The notes: generated by a model from the letters alone, not told the origin. Shown: positions 27,544 to 36,847, counted from the first letter of the stretch. The stretch: DNA of 64,000 nucleotides from Bradyrhizobium xenonodulans (GCF_027594865.1 NZ_CP089391.1:4494501-4558500), one strand, 5' to 3'. Numbers and translations: made by a program.

Positions 27544-28023
27544 ATGCCTGTTCTCTCACCCACCTGGACCGACGAACGAATCGAACTTCTGAAGCAGCAT
27601 TTCGAGGCCGGCCTCTCCTGCCGCGAGATCGCGGCCGACATCGGCGTCAGCCGCAACGCCGTGATCGGCAAATTGTCCCGGCTGAACCTCACGCGCGGCC
27701 GCACGGTCGACGACCGCAAGGTTCAGGACAGGAGCTTTGCGCCGGCACGGGCGACGAGAGCGGTACCGCGCCTGCAATATGAGATGCTCGCCACGATCTA
27801 CGGCGAGACCGATGCGCCCGTGGTCGCAGGTCCGATCGACGAGGCCAATCGCTGCTCGCTGCTGGAGCTCGCCGAGAACCGTTGCCGCTGGCCGATCTCG
27901 ACGCCGGGCGCGGAGGACTTCTGCTTCTGCGGCAACAGCGCACCCGACGGCCAGTCCTATTGCGCCGGCCACAGCCGCCTTGCCTATCGGCCGAACTCGC
28001 GCGCGCGGCTCGCACGCGGCTAG
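27544..28023 (+). CDS. GcrA family cell cycle regulator
   Basis: 159 aa from ATG 27544. The N-terminal helix-turn-helix is classic GcrA: TWTDERIELLKQHFEAGLSCREIAADIGVSRNAVIGKLSRLNL. The C-terminal domain keeps the Cys/His set CSLLELAENRCRWPI, FCFCGN and SYCAGHSRLAY. GcrA binds sigma-70 RNA polymerase and acts at methylated GAnTC promoters in alphaproteobacteria. This copy has a 'SCREIAADIGVS' variant and may be a paralogue of the main GcrA. An in-frame GTG at 27469 is an alternative start. Confidence 0.87.
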   Translation: MPVLSPTWTDERIELLKQHFEAGLSCREIAADIGVSRNAVIGKLSRLNLTRGRTVDDRKVQDRSFAPARATRAVPRLQYEMLATIYGETDAPVVAGPIDEANRCSLLELAENRCRWPISTPGAEDFCFCGNSAPDGQSYCAGHSRLAYRPNSRARLARG

Positions 28024-28040
28024 AAGCGCATCACGAAACG

Positions 28041-28070
28041 AAAAACCTCCGGCAGGGCATTGCCGGAGGT
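28041..28070. terminator. Hairpin between the gcrA-like and porin genes
   Basis: ACCTCCGGCA / TGCCGGAGGT, a 10-bp perfect stem. The T tract (AAAAA on the plus strand) favours minus-strand termination, but it lies just after the GcrA stop and may protect that 3' end too. Confidence 0.55.
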
Positions 28071-28254
28071 TCTGGAGGCCTGACATGAAGCCAGGAGCCG
28101 CAATGTTGTTATCGGCCTCGCTCTATATAGCTGAGTAGCTCAAGTAAGTAAATAAGCATGGAAGCCAGCTGCGGAGTGTTTGCCAACACGCGGCCGGATT
28201 GATCGTGCATCGATCAGCCTCTGAAGGAAGCTGAATAGAGAGTACGGAGAGCAC

Positions 28255-28286
28255 ACAAAAAATCCCGGCGGTTTCCCGCCGGGATT
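28255..28286 (-). terminator. Terminator of the porin gene
   Basis: On the minus strand AATCCCGGCGG-GAAA-CCGCCGGGATT is followed by TTTTTT, 25 bp after the porin stop. Confidence 0.88.
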
Positions 28287-28309
28287 CTCTGATATTCGAG
28301 AGTTCGATC

Positions 28310-29788
28310 TCAGAAGTTGCGCTGAGCGCGCAGCAACATGGTGACCGAGTTCTGGTCCTTCAGCTCGTACACGGCCGCCGGCTTCGCAGCGGTGGCAATG
28401 CCCGGGCTCGCGATGGAGCCAGAGTACTTCTGGTCCAGACGCGACCAGCTGAGGTCGGCAGTGAACGCCAGGTTCTTGACCGGAGTCCACACGGTGTTGA
28501 CACCGACGACCGCGAAGTTGAAGTCCGGGTTGCAAGTCGCACCGGGCAAGGCGATCGCAGCGAAGTTGGTGCAGATCAGGCCCTTGCCCGTGTTGCCGTA
28601 CTTCAGCTGGGCATAGCCACCGTAGACGGCGCTCGCCCAGTTCGGGCTCCAGTTGTGGGTATAGCCACCGCGGACGCCCCAGGTCTTGACGGTATCGATG
28701 CCGGTGCCGGTTCCAAAGACGCCGTCAGAAAGACCGGCGAAACCGGTGCTCTGATACGCGCCGTTGCTGCTTCCGCTGAACATGAAGAAGCTCTGCGGGA
28801 ACAGGCTCTGGAAGTTGTAGCGCGTTGCACCGTCCGTGTAGACGGCCTGCAGGTTGATCACGTCACCCGCACCGGTCGGGATGTTCTTGATCGCAAGAGA
28901 GCCCTGCACAGCCCAGCCCCACTTGTCGGAGGGATGACCGCTGGATTCCGTCGCACCGTAGTAGGCCGAATGGAGGTCATGCGCGGCAACCGAGAGCTGG
29001 GCCAGACCCCAGGCCTGGTCGACGCGAACCTGACCGATGATGTCGGGCGAACGCGTGCCACCCCAGGCGTTGGCACCATAGACGCCCGTCACGAACTGAG
29101 CGGCCGTGCCCGACGACACGTTCCACAGGTTCGACTGGCCGTTGGTCGCCGTCGTCTCATCCTGCAACGCGAACGAAGCAGTGATGCCCTGGCCGAAGTC
29201 AGCCGTGTAGGCGACCTGGTTCACACCGTTGGTGTGGTTCGAACCGCCCGGAATGGTGTCGGGACCGCCAGCCGGATAGCTCTGCCACGGGGCATCGAAG
29301 ATCGAGACCGTGCGGCCGAAGGTGAAGCCGGCGAACTGGATGAACGCATGATAGAGGCCGAGCGCAGCCGAGCCGGTCGAGAACGCCGACGGGTTGCTGC
29401 CGGTGACCGACTGGGAGTCCCAGGTGAAGACCATGTCGGCGTAGGTGCGCACCACGCCGTACTCGGTCGCCGTGCGGGTGTCGACGTTGAAGTCGAAACG
29501 GGCGCGGCTGGCATAGTAGTTGGTCAGACGGTTGTTCGAGCCGGCGTTCGCGCCTTGCTGGAAGTTATAATCGCCTGCGCCGCCAAGGATCGCGTCGGCA
29601 CGCAGATAGCCGCCGAGCTTGATGCAGGTGTCAGTGCCCGGCATGTAGTAGAATCCGGCACCGTACAGCGAGCAGATCTTCACGTATTCGACCGCCTTGG
29701 CCTTCACGGGAAGATCGGCCGCCTGCGCCCCGCTCACGGCGATCAGACCCGCCGCTGAGCCGAGCAAGAGGCTCTTCACCAATTTCAT
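28310..29788 (-). CDS. Outer-membrane porin (Porin_2 / Omp2b family)
   Basis: 492 aa from ATG 29788, which has GGAG seven bases upstream; a TTG two codons earlier is less likely. A 22-residue signal peptide ends at GAQA-ADLPVKA. The mature start with YVKICSLYGAGFYYMPGTDTCIKLGGYLR carries the two Cys typical of rhizobial porins, followed by SRARFDFNVDTRTATEYG and alternating beta strands up to the terminal LLRAQRNF, the C-terminal Phe needed for BAM insertion. It should form a trimeric general diffusion channel. Confidence 0.95.
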   Translation of the reverse strand: MKLVKSLLLGSAAGLIAVSGAQAADLPVKAKAVEYVKICSLYGAGFYYMPGTDTCIKLGGYLRADAILGGAGDYNFQQGANAGSNNRLTNYYASRARFDFNVDTRTATEYGVVRTYADMVFTWDSQSVTGSNPSAFSTGSAALGLYHAFIQFAGFTFGRTVSIFDAPWQSYPAGGPDTIPGGSNHTNGVNQVAYTADFGQGITASFALQDETTATNGQSNLWNVSSGTAAQFVTGVYGANAWGGTRSPDIIGQVRVDQAWGLAQLSVAAHDLHSAYYGATESSGHPSDKWGWAVQGSLAIKNIPTGAGDVINLQAVYTDGATRYNFQSLFPQSFFMFSGSSNGAYQSTGFAGLSDGVFGTGTGIDTVKTWGVRGGYTHNWSPNWASAVYGGYAQLKYGNTGKGLICTNFAAIALPGATCNPDFNFAVVGVNTVWTPVKNLAFTADLSWSRLDQKYSGSIASPGIATAAKPAAVYELKDQNSVTMLLRAQRNF

Positions 29789-30197
29789 ATTCAATCTCCA
29801 AGTTGCTCATTTGCGAAGGAGCCCGAACCATTCGCGGCCCCCATGCTCTTTCGCTTTCAAATCCGCTCTGGGGGCTTCTCGACTTCGCACCCACCGCATC
29901 GACGCGAGGGACTTGGACGAACCACCTGCAACGGGACGATTGAGATTCCCCCACCGCCGCGGTCAATATGCATATGTATCTTCGGTAATTAAAATAGTTT
30001 ATCAGCTCAGCTATTGGATTCCGGCCGCATTGTGTCGCACGAGCAACACCGCTGTCGACGCAGCCAAATTGCTGATCAGCTCATATTTGTAAAATGACTG
30101 ACACAATTACCTTGCCCTGCACTTGCGTCAGAGCAGACTTGCGTGAACAATGGTCATCAAAGCGTCAGTGGCGAATGATCGAACCGGGAGCGCAGGG
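29789..30197. promoter_or_regulatory. Long AT-rich divergent intergenic region
   Basis: About 410 bp between the porin gene and the MarR gene, much more AT-rich than its flanks. It holds the palindromes ATATGCATAT (near 29967) and GCTGATCAGC (near 30070). I see no open reading frame with a ribosome site, so it probably carries the porin and MarR promoters and operators. Confidence 0.45.
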
Positions 30198-30704
30198 ATG
30201 TCCACGTCGAGGAAGGAGGTCGCGCGATCTCGTCCCATCGGCAATCTGGATCTCATCAGGCGCTTCACCTGGGAGATATCGTCGATCAACATGTATCTTG
30301 AGGAGCTGCGTCAGTTCTGGGCGAGAACGCTCGGCATCAGCGGCCCGCAATGGCTGATCCTGATGGCGATCTCCGACCTCGACAAGGACGACGGCGTGCC
30401 CGTCAACGTGGTCTCCAAGCTGCTCCACGTCGATCCCTCGTTCGTCACCACCCAGTCCAAGCTCCTGGAGAAGAAGGGCTTGCTCCGCCGGCGGCCCTCG
30501 CCGACCGACGCCCGGGTCGTGCGGCTGTCGCTGCTCGACAAGACCCAGAAGCACATTGCGAGCCTCAACGAGCAGTACAAGACGATTCGCGAATTCGTCT
30601 TCGAGGAGTTCAACGAGAACGAGCTGACGGAATTCACCACCAAGCTCGCGACGCTGAAGGACCGGCTCGAAAAAGCCTGCGTCAGGATATCGCTCGACTT
30701 CTGA
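30198..30704 (+). CDS. MarR family transcriptional regulator
   Basis: 168 aa from ATG 30198 (ribosome site GGGAGCGCAGGG). The winged helix contains ISGPQWLILMAISDLDKDDGVPVNVVSKLLHVDPSFVTTQSKLLEKKGLLRRRPSPTDARVVRLSL, with DPSFVTTQSKLL as the recognition helix and TDARVV as the wing. Long N- and C-terminal helices form the dimer. It is divergent from the porin gene and convergent with a hydrolase-like gene. An upstream start at 30150 is possible. Confidence 0.88.
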   Translation: MSTSRKEVARSRPIGNLDLIRRFTWEISSINMYLEELRQFWARTLGISGPQWLILMAISDLDKDDGVPVNVVSKLLHVDPSFVTTQSKLLEKKGLLRRRPSPTDARVVRLSLLDKTQKHIASLNEQYKTIREFVFEEFNENELTEFTTKLATLKDRLEKACVRISLDF

Positions 30705-30719
30705 GACGCGAGACCGCGC

Positions 30720-31835
30720 TCAGGTCCGCCGGACGGTGGCGCCGAGTCGCGATTCGAGCCAGTCGAAGATGTATTCGTTGGCTAGGCTCGGATTGTCCGC
30801 ATGGGCCTGCGCGGCGCCGGTCTCCGCTGCCGTGAATACCTTCAGCACGATATCGGAGCTGCCGAGCCGGGATTTCTGGACGATCTGACGCGCCCGGTCG
30901 GCCTTGAGCCAGCCATCCTCGCCGAGCGTGATCAGCACCGGACAGTCGGCGCTGGAGACCATCAGCGGCGCATGCGGCACCGGGACGATGCCGATGCCGC
31001 TCATCGCGAAGCGGCTGGCGAAGAAGGATCGTTCGTGCATGTCCCACAGGCCGCCATCGCAGACGGCGGCGGCGAGCCGCGGCTCCTGCAACACCGCGCG
31101 CGCCACGAAAGAAGACCCCCACCCGTCCGCCACGATGGCGACGCGATCGAAATCGACGTCGCCGCGCGTTTCCAGATAGTCCATGACGCTCGCGATCGAG
31201 CTCTCGAGGTCGCGGCGCTGCAAGAGCGTGTCGGCATAGTCATCGCGCTCGTCGCCGAGCAGGTCCAGCGCGAGCATCGACAGTCCGCGCTCGCGCGCAT
31301 GGGGCGCGAGCTTGAACAGGAATTCCTCCTTGCGGTGTCCCGGCTCGCCGATGCAGATCACCGTCGGGGCCCGCCCGCTCGCCGACGGCGCGGGCAGGAA
31401 ATAGCCCTGCAAGGCATGATCGTCGACCCAGGGAATCGTCACGACCTCGCCGGCCGGTGCGCGCGCCGTGAGGTAGCGGCGGGCGCATTCCTGCATCGCC
31501 AACACCGCGACCCAGCGTCGCTCGTCGGCCTGATCGAGCGGCATTGCCGCTGCACTATAGTAATTCATCGCCCGCAGCCAGTTGCGCTGCGCGGTCGCCA
31601 TATGGCCCTCCGCGAACGCGGCCTCGGCGCGCTGCCGGTTGGCTTGCGCGAGCCTCTTCCACTCGCGATGCCAGGATTGCTCGTCGTCCCGCTTGAGCTG
31701 CCGCGCGATCATCAGGCATTCCGCGATCGTGGCGCCGCCCTCCTGGGCTGCGGTCAGGAGCCGCGTGAATTCAGCGGAGATGTCCTCTCTCTCCGGGCAC
31801 AAGGTCCAGCCGTCGGAGAGGCATGCGGGTATCAT
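30720..31835 (-). CDS. Alpha/beta hydrolase-fold protein related to 2,6-dihydropseudooxynicotine hydrolase/FrsA, nucleophile apparently lost
   Basis: 371 aa from ATG 31835; the frame continues to 32015 without a ribosome site. An N-terminal helical region (to about residue 110) precedes the hydrolase core with TVICIGEPGHRKEEFLF, LDLLGDERDD, and the elbow IVADGWGSSFVARAVLQEPRLAAAV. In the family this elbow reads GxSxGG before EPRLAA; here Gly stands at the serine position. A His remains in the C-terminal AQAHADNPSLANEYIFDWL. It may therefore be a pseudoenzyme or use another mechanism. It is convergent with the MarR gene. Confidence 0.75.
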   Translation of the reverse strand: MIPACLSDGWTLCPEREDISAEFTRLLTAAQEGGATIAECLMIARQLKRDDEQSWHREWKRLAQANRQRAEAAFAEGHMATAQRNWLRAMNYYSAAAMPLDQADERRWVAVLAMQECARRYLTARAPAGEVVTIPWVDDHALQGYFLPAPSASGRAPTVICIGEPGHRKEEFLFKLAPHARERGLSMLALDLLGDERDDYADTLLQRRDLESSIASVMDYLETRGDVDFDRVAIVADGWGSSFVARAVLQEPRLAAAVCDGGLWDMHERSFFASRFAMSGIGIVPVPHAPLMVSSADCPVLITLGEDGWLKADRARQIVQKSRLGSSDIVLKVFTAAETGAAQAHADNPSLANEYIFDWLESRLGATVRRT

Positions 31836-32098
31836 CGGAGCTGCGCTTTGTGATGGCGTTACCCCTGATTGAGTAAACCATTTCAGTTCGACAACCAAGC
31901 TGCCGTGCGCCGGATGAGAGCCGTTTGACATCACCATCGCTTGAACGATCGGGCATGCCGCATGCGTGACATTCCAAATCGTCATAAGGCGGCAACGACT
32001 GGCAACAGATGGCACGTATTATTACCTGCGCACCTCTTGCCATGATGACCATCATACCCATATTGACGCGCGCTCACCGACGGTCTCGGCCAACAATC

Positions 32099-33070
32099 TC
32101 AGCCGAGCTTCCAGCCGACCTCTTGCGTAAAACTTTCGTAGAAGGCGCGGTCATAGGCCTGCTCCGGCGTGGAGCGTACGCGCGCGTCGAGGCGTTGGGC
32201 GTCCTCGCCCACGAGAATGCGCCACCGCTCCGCCCTGACGCCGTCCAGGATGATCTTCGCGGCCTGCGCTGCGGTCGTCGGCGCATCCTCGAGGAAGCTG
32301 CGGGCGCGCTCGGCGAACGCCGCCTGGATGTCCTCGTCCGACATTTTGTCGGCATCCGGCACCCCGGCGGCGACCATGCGCTTGCGGGTCAGCGCGACCT
32401 CGTCGGCGTTGAGTCGCTCCGACCCGTCACTACTCTGCACCTTGCGCGAATTCGAGACGATCGAGGTGCCGATATGGCCGGGCATCACCACCGAGCATTT
32501 GACGTGCGGCGCGTGCAGGCGGAGGTCGTTGATCAGCGCTTCGGTAAATCCCTTCACCGCGAACTTGGCCGAGCTGTAGGCGGTGTGCGCCTGGTTCATG
32601 CCGATCGAGGCCCAGAAGCCGTTGACGCTGGCCGTGTTGACGATGTGCGCCTCGTCCGCCGCGACCAGCATCGGCAGGAACGTACGCACGCCGAGATAGA
32701 CGCCGCCCCAGCAGATGTTGAAGGTGCGCTCCCACTGCTCGCGCGTGTTGGTGAACAGGCTGCCGCCGCCACCGATGCCGGCATTGTTGAACAACAGATG
32801 GATGCGGTCGGTCTTCTGCTGCTCGGCGAGCTCGTCGCGAAAGCGCTTGAGATGATCCTCGATCGAGACGTCGGCGACGTGCGTCGTGACGCGCAGGCCC
32901 TGCGGCAGCTTCTCGACCTCGCAGAGCCGCCTGGTCTCGGCCATCGCGGCCTCCGAGACGTCGCACATCGCGACATTGCAGCCCTCGGCAACGAGTTGCC
33001 GCGCGAGCTCGCGTCCCATTCCCGTGCCGCCGCCGGTAATGACGGCAATCTTTCCTGCAAAATCCTTCAT
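32099..33070 (-). CDS. SDR family NAD(P)-dependent oxidoreductase
   Basis: 323 aa from ATG 33070, preceded by GGGGAGGAACC. Classical short-chain dehydrogenase: cofactor motif TGGGTGMGREL, LLFNNAGIG, the serine in IVNTASVNGF, and the catalytic YSSAK (YxxxK). CDVSEAA after strand 2 suggests NAD rather than NADP. It is longer than the typical 250 aa because of a C-terminal helical extension. The substrate is not predictable. A DapA-like gene follows it upstream in the genome in the same orientation. Confidence 0.9.
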   Translation of the reverse strand: MKDFAGKIAVITGGGTGMGRELARQLVAEGCNVAMCDVSEAAMAETRRLCEVEKLPQGLRVTTHVADVSIEDHLKRFRDELAEQQKTDRIHLLFNNAGIGGGGSLFTNTREQWERTFNICWGGVYLGVRTFLPMLVAADEAHIVNTASVNGFWASIGMNQAHTAYSSAKFAVKGFTEALINDLRLHAPHVKCSVVMPGHIGTSIVSNSRKVQSSDGSERLNADEVALTRKRMVAAGVPDADKMSDEDIQAAFAERARSFLEDAPTTAAQAAKIILDGVRAERWRILVGEDAQRLDARVRSTPEQAYDRAFYESFTQEVGWKLG

Positions 33071-33214
33071 GGGACTTCGGTTCCTCCCCTTGTCGGTATG
33101 TTTCTTCACAGCTGGCGCCGCGCATCGGGGCGCGCGCGAAATGTAGCAGCGCCGCATCCACAGGTAAAAGCGGATCGGCGCTGCATCTTCACATCAATTA
33201 TTTCGGCCGGCGGA

Positions 33215-34123
33215 TTATTCCGCCGCCTCGACGCGCGCTCCGTTCAACGCACCGAGCGCCTCGAGCGCCTTGCGGGTCGCCGCCTGCTGCGCCGGCGAGG
33301 CCTCCGGCATCGGCGCGCGCGGATAGGTCTTCGGCAGGCCCTGGAGCGTCTGGGCGTAGCGCGTGCAGGCCGGCAGATTGTCGGCAATGATCGCGTTCCA
33401 CAGCGTCAGCAGCTTCCTGTGCAGATCGAGCGCGCGCGGATGATCGCCCGCTTTCACCGCATCCCACAGCGCGACCGAGGCATGCGGCGCCGCGGTCAGG
33501 ATCGCGGCGATCGAGCCATGGGCCCCGAGCGTATAGGACGGATACATTAGCGCATCGACGGCGCTGTAGATCAGCTTGTCCGGCGCCATCATCATGAGGT
33601 CGGCGAACAGCTTTAAATCGCCCGCGCTCTGCTTGACGCCGACCACCAGCGGCACCTCGGTCATGATCCGCGTCAGCAGCGCCGGCGACAGATACGACCA
33701 CGGCACCACGTTGTAGATGATGATGGGCATGCCGGTCTCGTCGGTCATGGCGCGGAAATGTGCGACCATCGCCTCGTCATCCGGCTTGAACAAATAGTGC
33801 ACCGGCGTGACCTGGAGGGCTGCGACGTTCATGTCGCGCACGAGCTTGCCGCGGCGGATCGCATCGCGCGTGGAGTCCACGATGATGCCGGCGATCACGG
33901 GGATGCGGCCGTTCACCGCCTCCACCGTCGCTGCCATCAGGTCGCGATATTCCTCGTGATCGAGCGTGTGGCCCTCGCCCGTCGAGCCGCCGGCCGCAAC
34001 GCCATGCGCGCCGGCGCCGATCATCCAGTCGACCTGCGGCGCCACCAGCTTGCAATCGATCTCGCCGTCCTTCCGGAACGGCGTCGTCATCGGCGGGATC
34101 ACGCCGGTCGGTCTTGCTTTCAT
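33215..34123 (-). CDS. Dihydrodipicolinate synthase family protein (DapA-like aldolase)
   Basis: 302 aa from ATG 34123, preceded by GAGGGC. TIM-barrel class I aldolase: GVIPPMTTPF, GAHGVAAGGSTGEGHTLDHEEY, the tyrosine in IIIYNVVPWS and the Schiff-base lysine in VVGVKQSAGDLKL. It differs from true DapA in several active-site loops, so it more likely splits or condenses a sugar acid or another 2-keto acid with pyruvate. It lies 144 bp from the SDR gene in the same direction and may act in the same pathway. Confidence 0.88.
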   Translation of the reverse strand: MKARPTGVIPPMTTPFRKDGEIDCKLVAPQVDWMIGAGAHGVAAGGSTGEGHTLDHEEYRDLMAATVEAVNGRIPVIAGIIVDSTRDAIRRGKLVRDMNVAALQVTPVHYLFKPDDEAMVAHFRAMTDETGMPIIIYNVVPWSYLSPALLTRIMTEVPLVVGVKQSAGDLKLFADLMMMAPDKLIYSAVDALMYPSYTLGAHGSIAAILTAAPHASVALWDAVKAGDHPRALDLHRKLLTLWNAIIADNLPACTRYAQTLQGLPKTYPRAPMPEASPAQQAATRKALEALGALNGARVEAAE

Positions 34124-34463
34124 GGTCTGCCCTCGCGTTTCCAGAGGTCTTGTGGCGGTCCCGCTCTCATGACGAGTATCCGCAACGCGTCCGAGCCTAT
34201 CGGCTGCCCGGGCCCTGTGAAGGGCCGCCGGCGCGGCGCTGCCCCCACAATCGGTCATTCCAGGCTCATTCGCGCGGCATTCCCTGTGGGTTCCCCGTAT
34301 TTGTCCGGCTTCGGTTTAAGGGCAATTTTTTTACAATCCGAATCGCCAAATGGGGTTGGACGCTGGGTCGAGTCGGCCAGGCCAGCGTGTTGTTCGTGTC
34401 ACAGGCTCTGGCACTCCGCTTGCATCCTCTTCGTGGTCAGAAACTACCGATGAGGTGACTGGA
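34124..34463. other. Intergenic region without recognised genes
   Basis: About 340 bp between the DapA-like gene (minus) and a small gene (plus). A T-rich tract (AATTTTTTTACAATCC) near 34325 may belong to a promoter. No ORF with a ribosome site was seen. Confidence 0.4.
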
Positions 34464-34703
34464 ATGTTCGTGACCGTCGTAGCCGTGCTCTGCCGGCTGA
34501 GCGCAGCCAGCTCAGGCAGTTGCATCGAGGAAATCGTGACCGACAGCAACATGACGCCCGAAATGTCGATGATGCAGTGTGCGATCGGCGCACAGGCGCC
34601 CTTGGCGAAATGGATGGGCGAGCATCCGATCTATCGCGCCAACTGGCGCCTCGAGCGTTACAAATGCGTGCCGGGCCACTACGAGATCAAGGGTCACGCC
34701 TAA
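34464..34703 (+). CDS. Small cysteine-containing exported or membrane-linked protein, unknown function
   Basis: 79 aa from ATG 34464, preceded by GAGGTGACTGG. A hydrophobic N terminus (MFVTVVAVLCRLSAASSGS) could be a signal peptide. Cys residues near positions 10, 20, 39 and 68 and the segments IVTDSNMTPEMSMMQC and ANWRLERYKCVPG resemble small hypothetical proteins repeatedly seen in rhizobial genomes. Role unknown. Confidence 0.65.
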   Translation: MFVTVVAVLCRLSAASSGSCIEEIVTDSNMTPEMSMMQCAIGAQAPLAKWMGEHPIYRANWRLERYKCVPGHYEIKGHA

Positions 34704-34822
34704 GGCCCCGCAGAATTACGGACAGCGAGGAAACGCCCGGGGGCCGCATGTCCCACCGCACGGGCTCAAGCAGCGCCAGACCCATCGCGGCAGCGCTTTG
34801 TGACAACGATCACGCTCTCCAA

Positions 34823-35797
34823 TTAAGCAACCTCACGCAAAATGATCGCACGCGCCTTGCGCCCCTCCGGCGTCGGCATCAGCGCATAATTGTGCGGCTG
34901 GTCGCGCAGCAGATGCAGCTCCACCGGCACACCCACCGCCCGCGCCCGCTCCGCCAGATCGACGCTATCAGGGTAGAGCAGATCGCGCGTACCTGCGAAA
35001 ATCGTCATCGGTGCCAGCGCGCGGAAAGCGCCGTTGAGCGGACTGACGAAGGGATGGCCGACATCGAGCTCGCCGGCATAAAGCCGCCCCGCCTCGACGA
35101 TCCCCGGAATGTCCTGGATCGGATCGCGGCTTGCGATCTCGACCTGCTCCGGGCGGCTGACCGATGCATCGGCCGCGGGCGAGATCAGCATCATTCGGTT
35201 CGGCTGCCGGTGCCCGCGATCGCGCAGCCACTGGCAGGCAGCGAGCGCAAGACCCGCGCCGGCGGAATTGCCGACCACCGTGACCTTGGCGGGCCCCGCA
35301 TCCTCCAGCAGCATGCGCAGCAGCTCGGCCGTCGCCGGCACGATATCCTTCGCGGTCGCACGCGGCGCCAGCGGGTAGATCGGCACCACGCAGACGACGC
35401 CCGCCTTGCGCGTCATCTGCCCGACGAAGCGCCAATGCGCCGGCACGATCTCGTTGATGAAGCCGCCGCCATGCAGGAACATGACGAAGTTGCAGCCCTC
35501 ATGGCCCGACGACGGCGCGGTGTAATAGACCGGCCAGCCGCCCATCTTGGTCAGGGTTGCCTCGACACCGCGCCCCAGGCCTGTCGGCTCGAATGAGGTC
35601 GGCTCCAGTGCGAGCTTCTGCACGCGTGCCTGCACGGCCTCGGCGGATGCCAGCTGCTGCTTGTAGGGAAGCTGCCCGAGCAGCAGGTTGAGGGCGCGGC
35701 TCTGCAAGCTCGGCGCGGGATCGCGCCGGGCCGGTGGACTGAACACGCAGCCGCCCGGGCAAAACTGCAAGGCCGACACAAGTCTTGCAACGCTCAT
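34823..35797 (-). CDS. Alpha/beta hydrolase, hormone-sensitive lipase family
   Basis: 324 aa from ATG 35797 (MSVARLVSALQF). Clear HSL-type esterase: oxyanion motif FLHGGGF, nucleophile elbow VVGNSAGAGLAL, acid in FAGTRDLLYPDS and the His in RDQPHNYALM. It should hydrolyse short acyl esters. It is divergent from a TetR regulator that may control it; the intervening 120 bp carry a TATAAT box and a GCGAG-N6-CTCGC inverted repeat. The frame continues to 35884, making a longer protein possible but without support. Confidence 0.88.
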   Translation of the reverse strand: MSVARLVSALQFCPGGCVFSPPARRDPAPSLQSRALNLLLGQLPYKQQLASAEAVQARVQKLALEPTSFEPTGLGRGVEATLTKMGGWPVYYTAPSSGHEGCNFVMFLHGGGFINEIVPAHWRFVGQMTRKAGVVCVVPIYPLAPRATAKDIVPATAELLRMLLEDAGPAKVTVVGNSAGAGLALAACQWLRDRGHRQPNRMMLISPAADASVSRPEQVEIASRDPIQDIPGIVEAGRLYAGELDVGHPFVSPLNGAFRALAPMTIFAGTRDLLYPDSVDLAERARAVGVPVELHLLRDQPHNYALMPTPEGRKARAIILREVA

Positions 35798-35841
35798 GGC
35801 CACATCCCCATCTGGCTCTTTCGACACCGCGACAAAGAGGC

Positions 35842-35888
35842 TTGCCGACCCGCCGCCGCTTGCCGATATAATGCGAGCATTCACTCGC
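35842..35888 (+). promoter_or_regulatory. Predicted promoter and operator of the TetR gene
   Basis: TTGCCG (35842) and TATAAT (35867) form a -35/-10 pair with a 19-bp spacer. GCGAG-CATTCA-CTCGC at 35873-35888 overlaps the expected start of transcription and could be the TetR operator. Confidence 0.45.
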
Positions 35889-35918
35889 TTTTCCTACTCG
35901 CATTCAGATCACAAGGCC

Positions 35919-36548
35919 GTGGCCCGCAAACCGCCCACAACACCCCGGAAAAATGCCTCGCAGGAGCGATCCCGCGGCACCGTCGACGCATTGGTCGAGG
36001 CAACTGCTCGCATTCTGGTCAAGGACGGTTTTGAGAAGACCAGCACCAACCGCATCGCCGAGATCGCCGGCGTCAGCATCGGATCGCTCTATCAATACTT
36101 TCCAAGCAAGGAGGCCCTCGTCGCCGCCGTGATCGACCGTCACAACGAGGAGATCATGGCCATCGTCCGCACCACGCTCGCCGAAGTCGCGGACATGCCG
36201 ATCGAGAAAGCCGTGCGCCGCCTCGTCACCGTCGCGATCGACGCGCACCGCATCAAGCCCGAACTGCATCGCGTCCTCGCCGAGCAGATCCCGCGCGCCG
36301 GAAAGCTCGACGTCGAAGCCTTCGACCGCGAGGTCCACACCCTCGTCCGCGGCTATTTCGAGAACCACCGCAAGGAAATGCGCAAGATCGACCTCGACGT
36401 CGCAACCTTCATCTGCGTCAGCACGATCGAAGCGGTCGCGCACAACATTGTGCTGAACCAAGCCGAGGCGCTGCCGGAGAAGAAGGTGAAGGTGCTGGTG
36501 GACGAGACGACACGGATGGTGGTGGGGTTTTTGAGGCCATCCACCTAA
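35919..36548 (+). CDS. TetR/AcrR family transcriptional regulator
   Basis: 209 aa from GTG 35919. An in-frame ATG at 35871 overlaps the TATAAT box, so I prefer the GTG. The HTH is standard: ALVEATARILVKDGFEKTSTNRIAEIAGVSIGSLYQYFPSKEALVAAVIDRH. The C-terminal ligand domain has the TetR_C-like stretch KPELHRVLAEQIPRAGKL. It is probably the local repressor of the divergent HSL-type esterase gene and itself. Confidence 0.9.
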   Translation: MARKPPTTPRKNASQERSRGTVDALVEATARILVKDGFEKTSTNRIAEIAGVSIGSLYQYFPSKEALVAAVIDRHNEEIMAIVRTTLAEVADMPIEKAVRRLVTVAIDAHRIKPELHRVLAEQIPRAGKLDVEAFDREVHTLVRGYFENHRKEMRKIDLDVATFICVSTIEAVAHNIVLNQAEALPEKKVKVLVDETTRMVVGFLRPST

Positions 36549-36551
36549 CAT

Positions 36552-36847
36552 TGGCTATTGGACAAAGCTCCGGCGCCCAACGAAATCCACGAGCGTTAAG
36601 TTCAGCCACCCAAGCAGTCGGTTTGCACGTATCGAGCCTTTGCAATCATCTGTTACGCCATTAAAGATCAATGTCGCCCAGACGCAACTATTGATTGCGA
36701 AGCGTACATTTCATATCGTTCAACTTGTTTTGCGATGCCTACAAGCCGAGATGCTCTCGAAGAAACCGATGGGAGTCTGTTGGACGAGACGAAGGATGGT
36801 GGTGGGTATTTGAGGTAGGCGGGCCTCAACCCACGGCACGCGTGCTG
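36552..36847. other. Intergenic region with a duplicated fragment of the tetR 3' end
   Basis: About 300 bp with lower GC and no gene. The stretch at 36779-36816 (TTGGACGAGACGA...GGATGGTGGTGGG...TTTGAGG) closely copies the tetR 3' end at 36498-36536, so it seems to be a partial duplication remnant. Confidence 0.6.
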
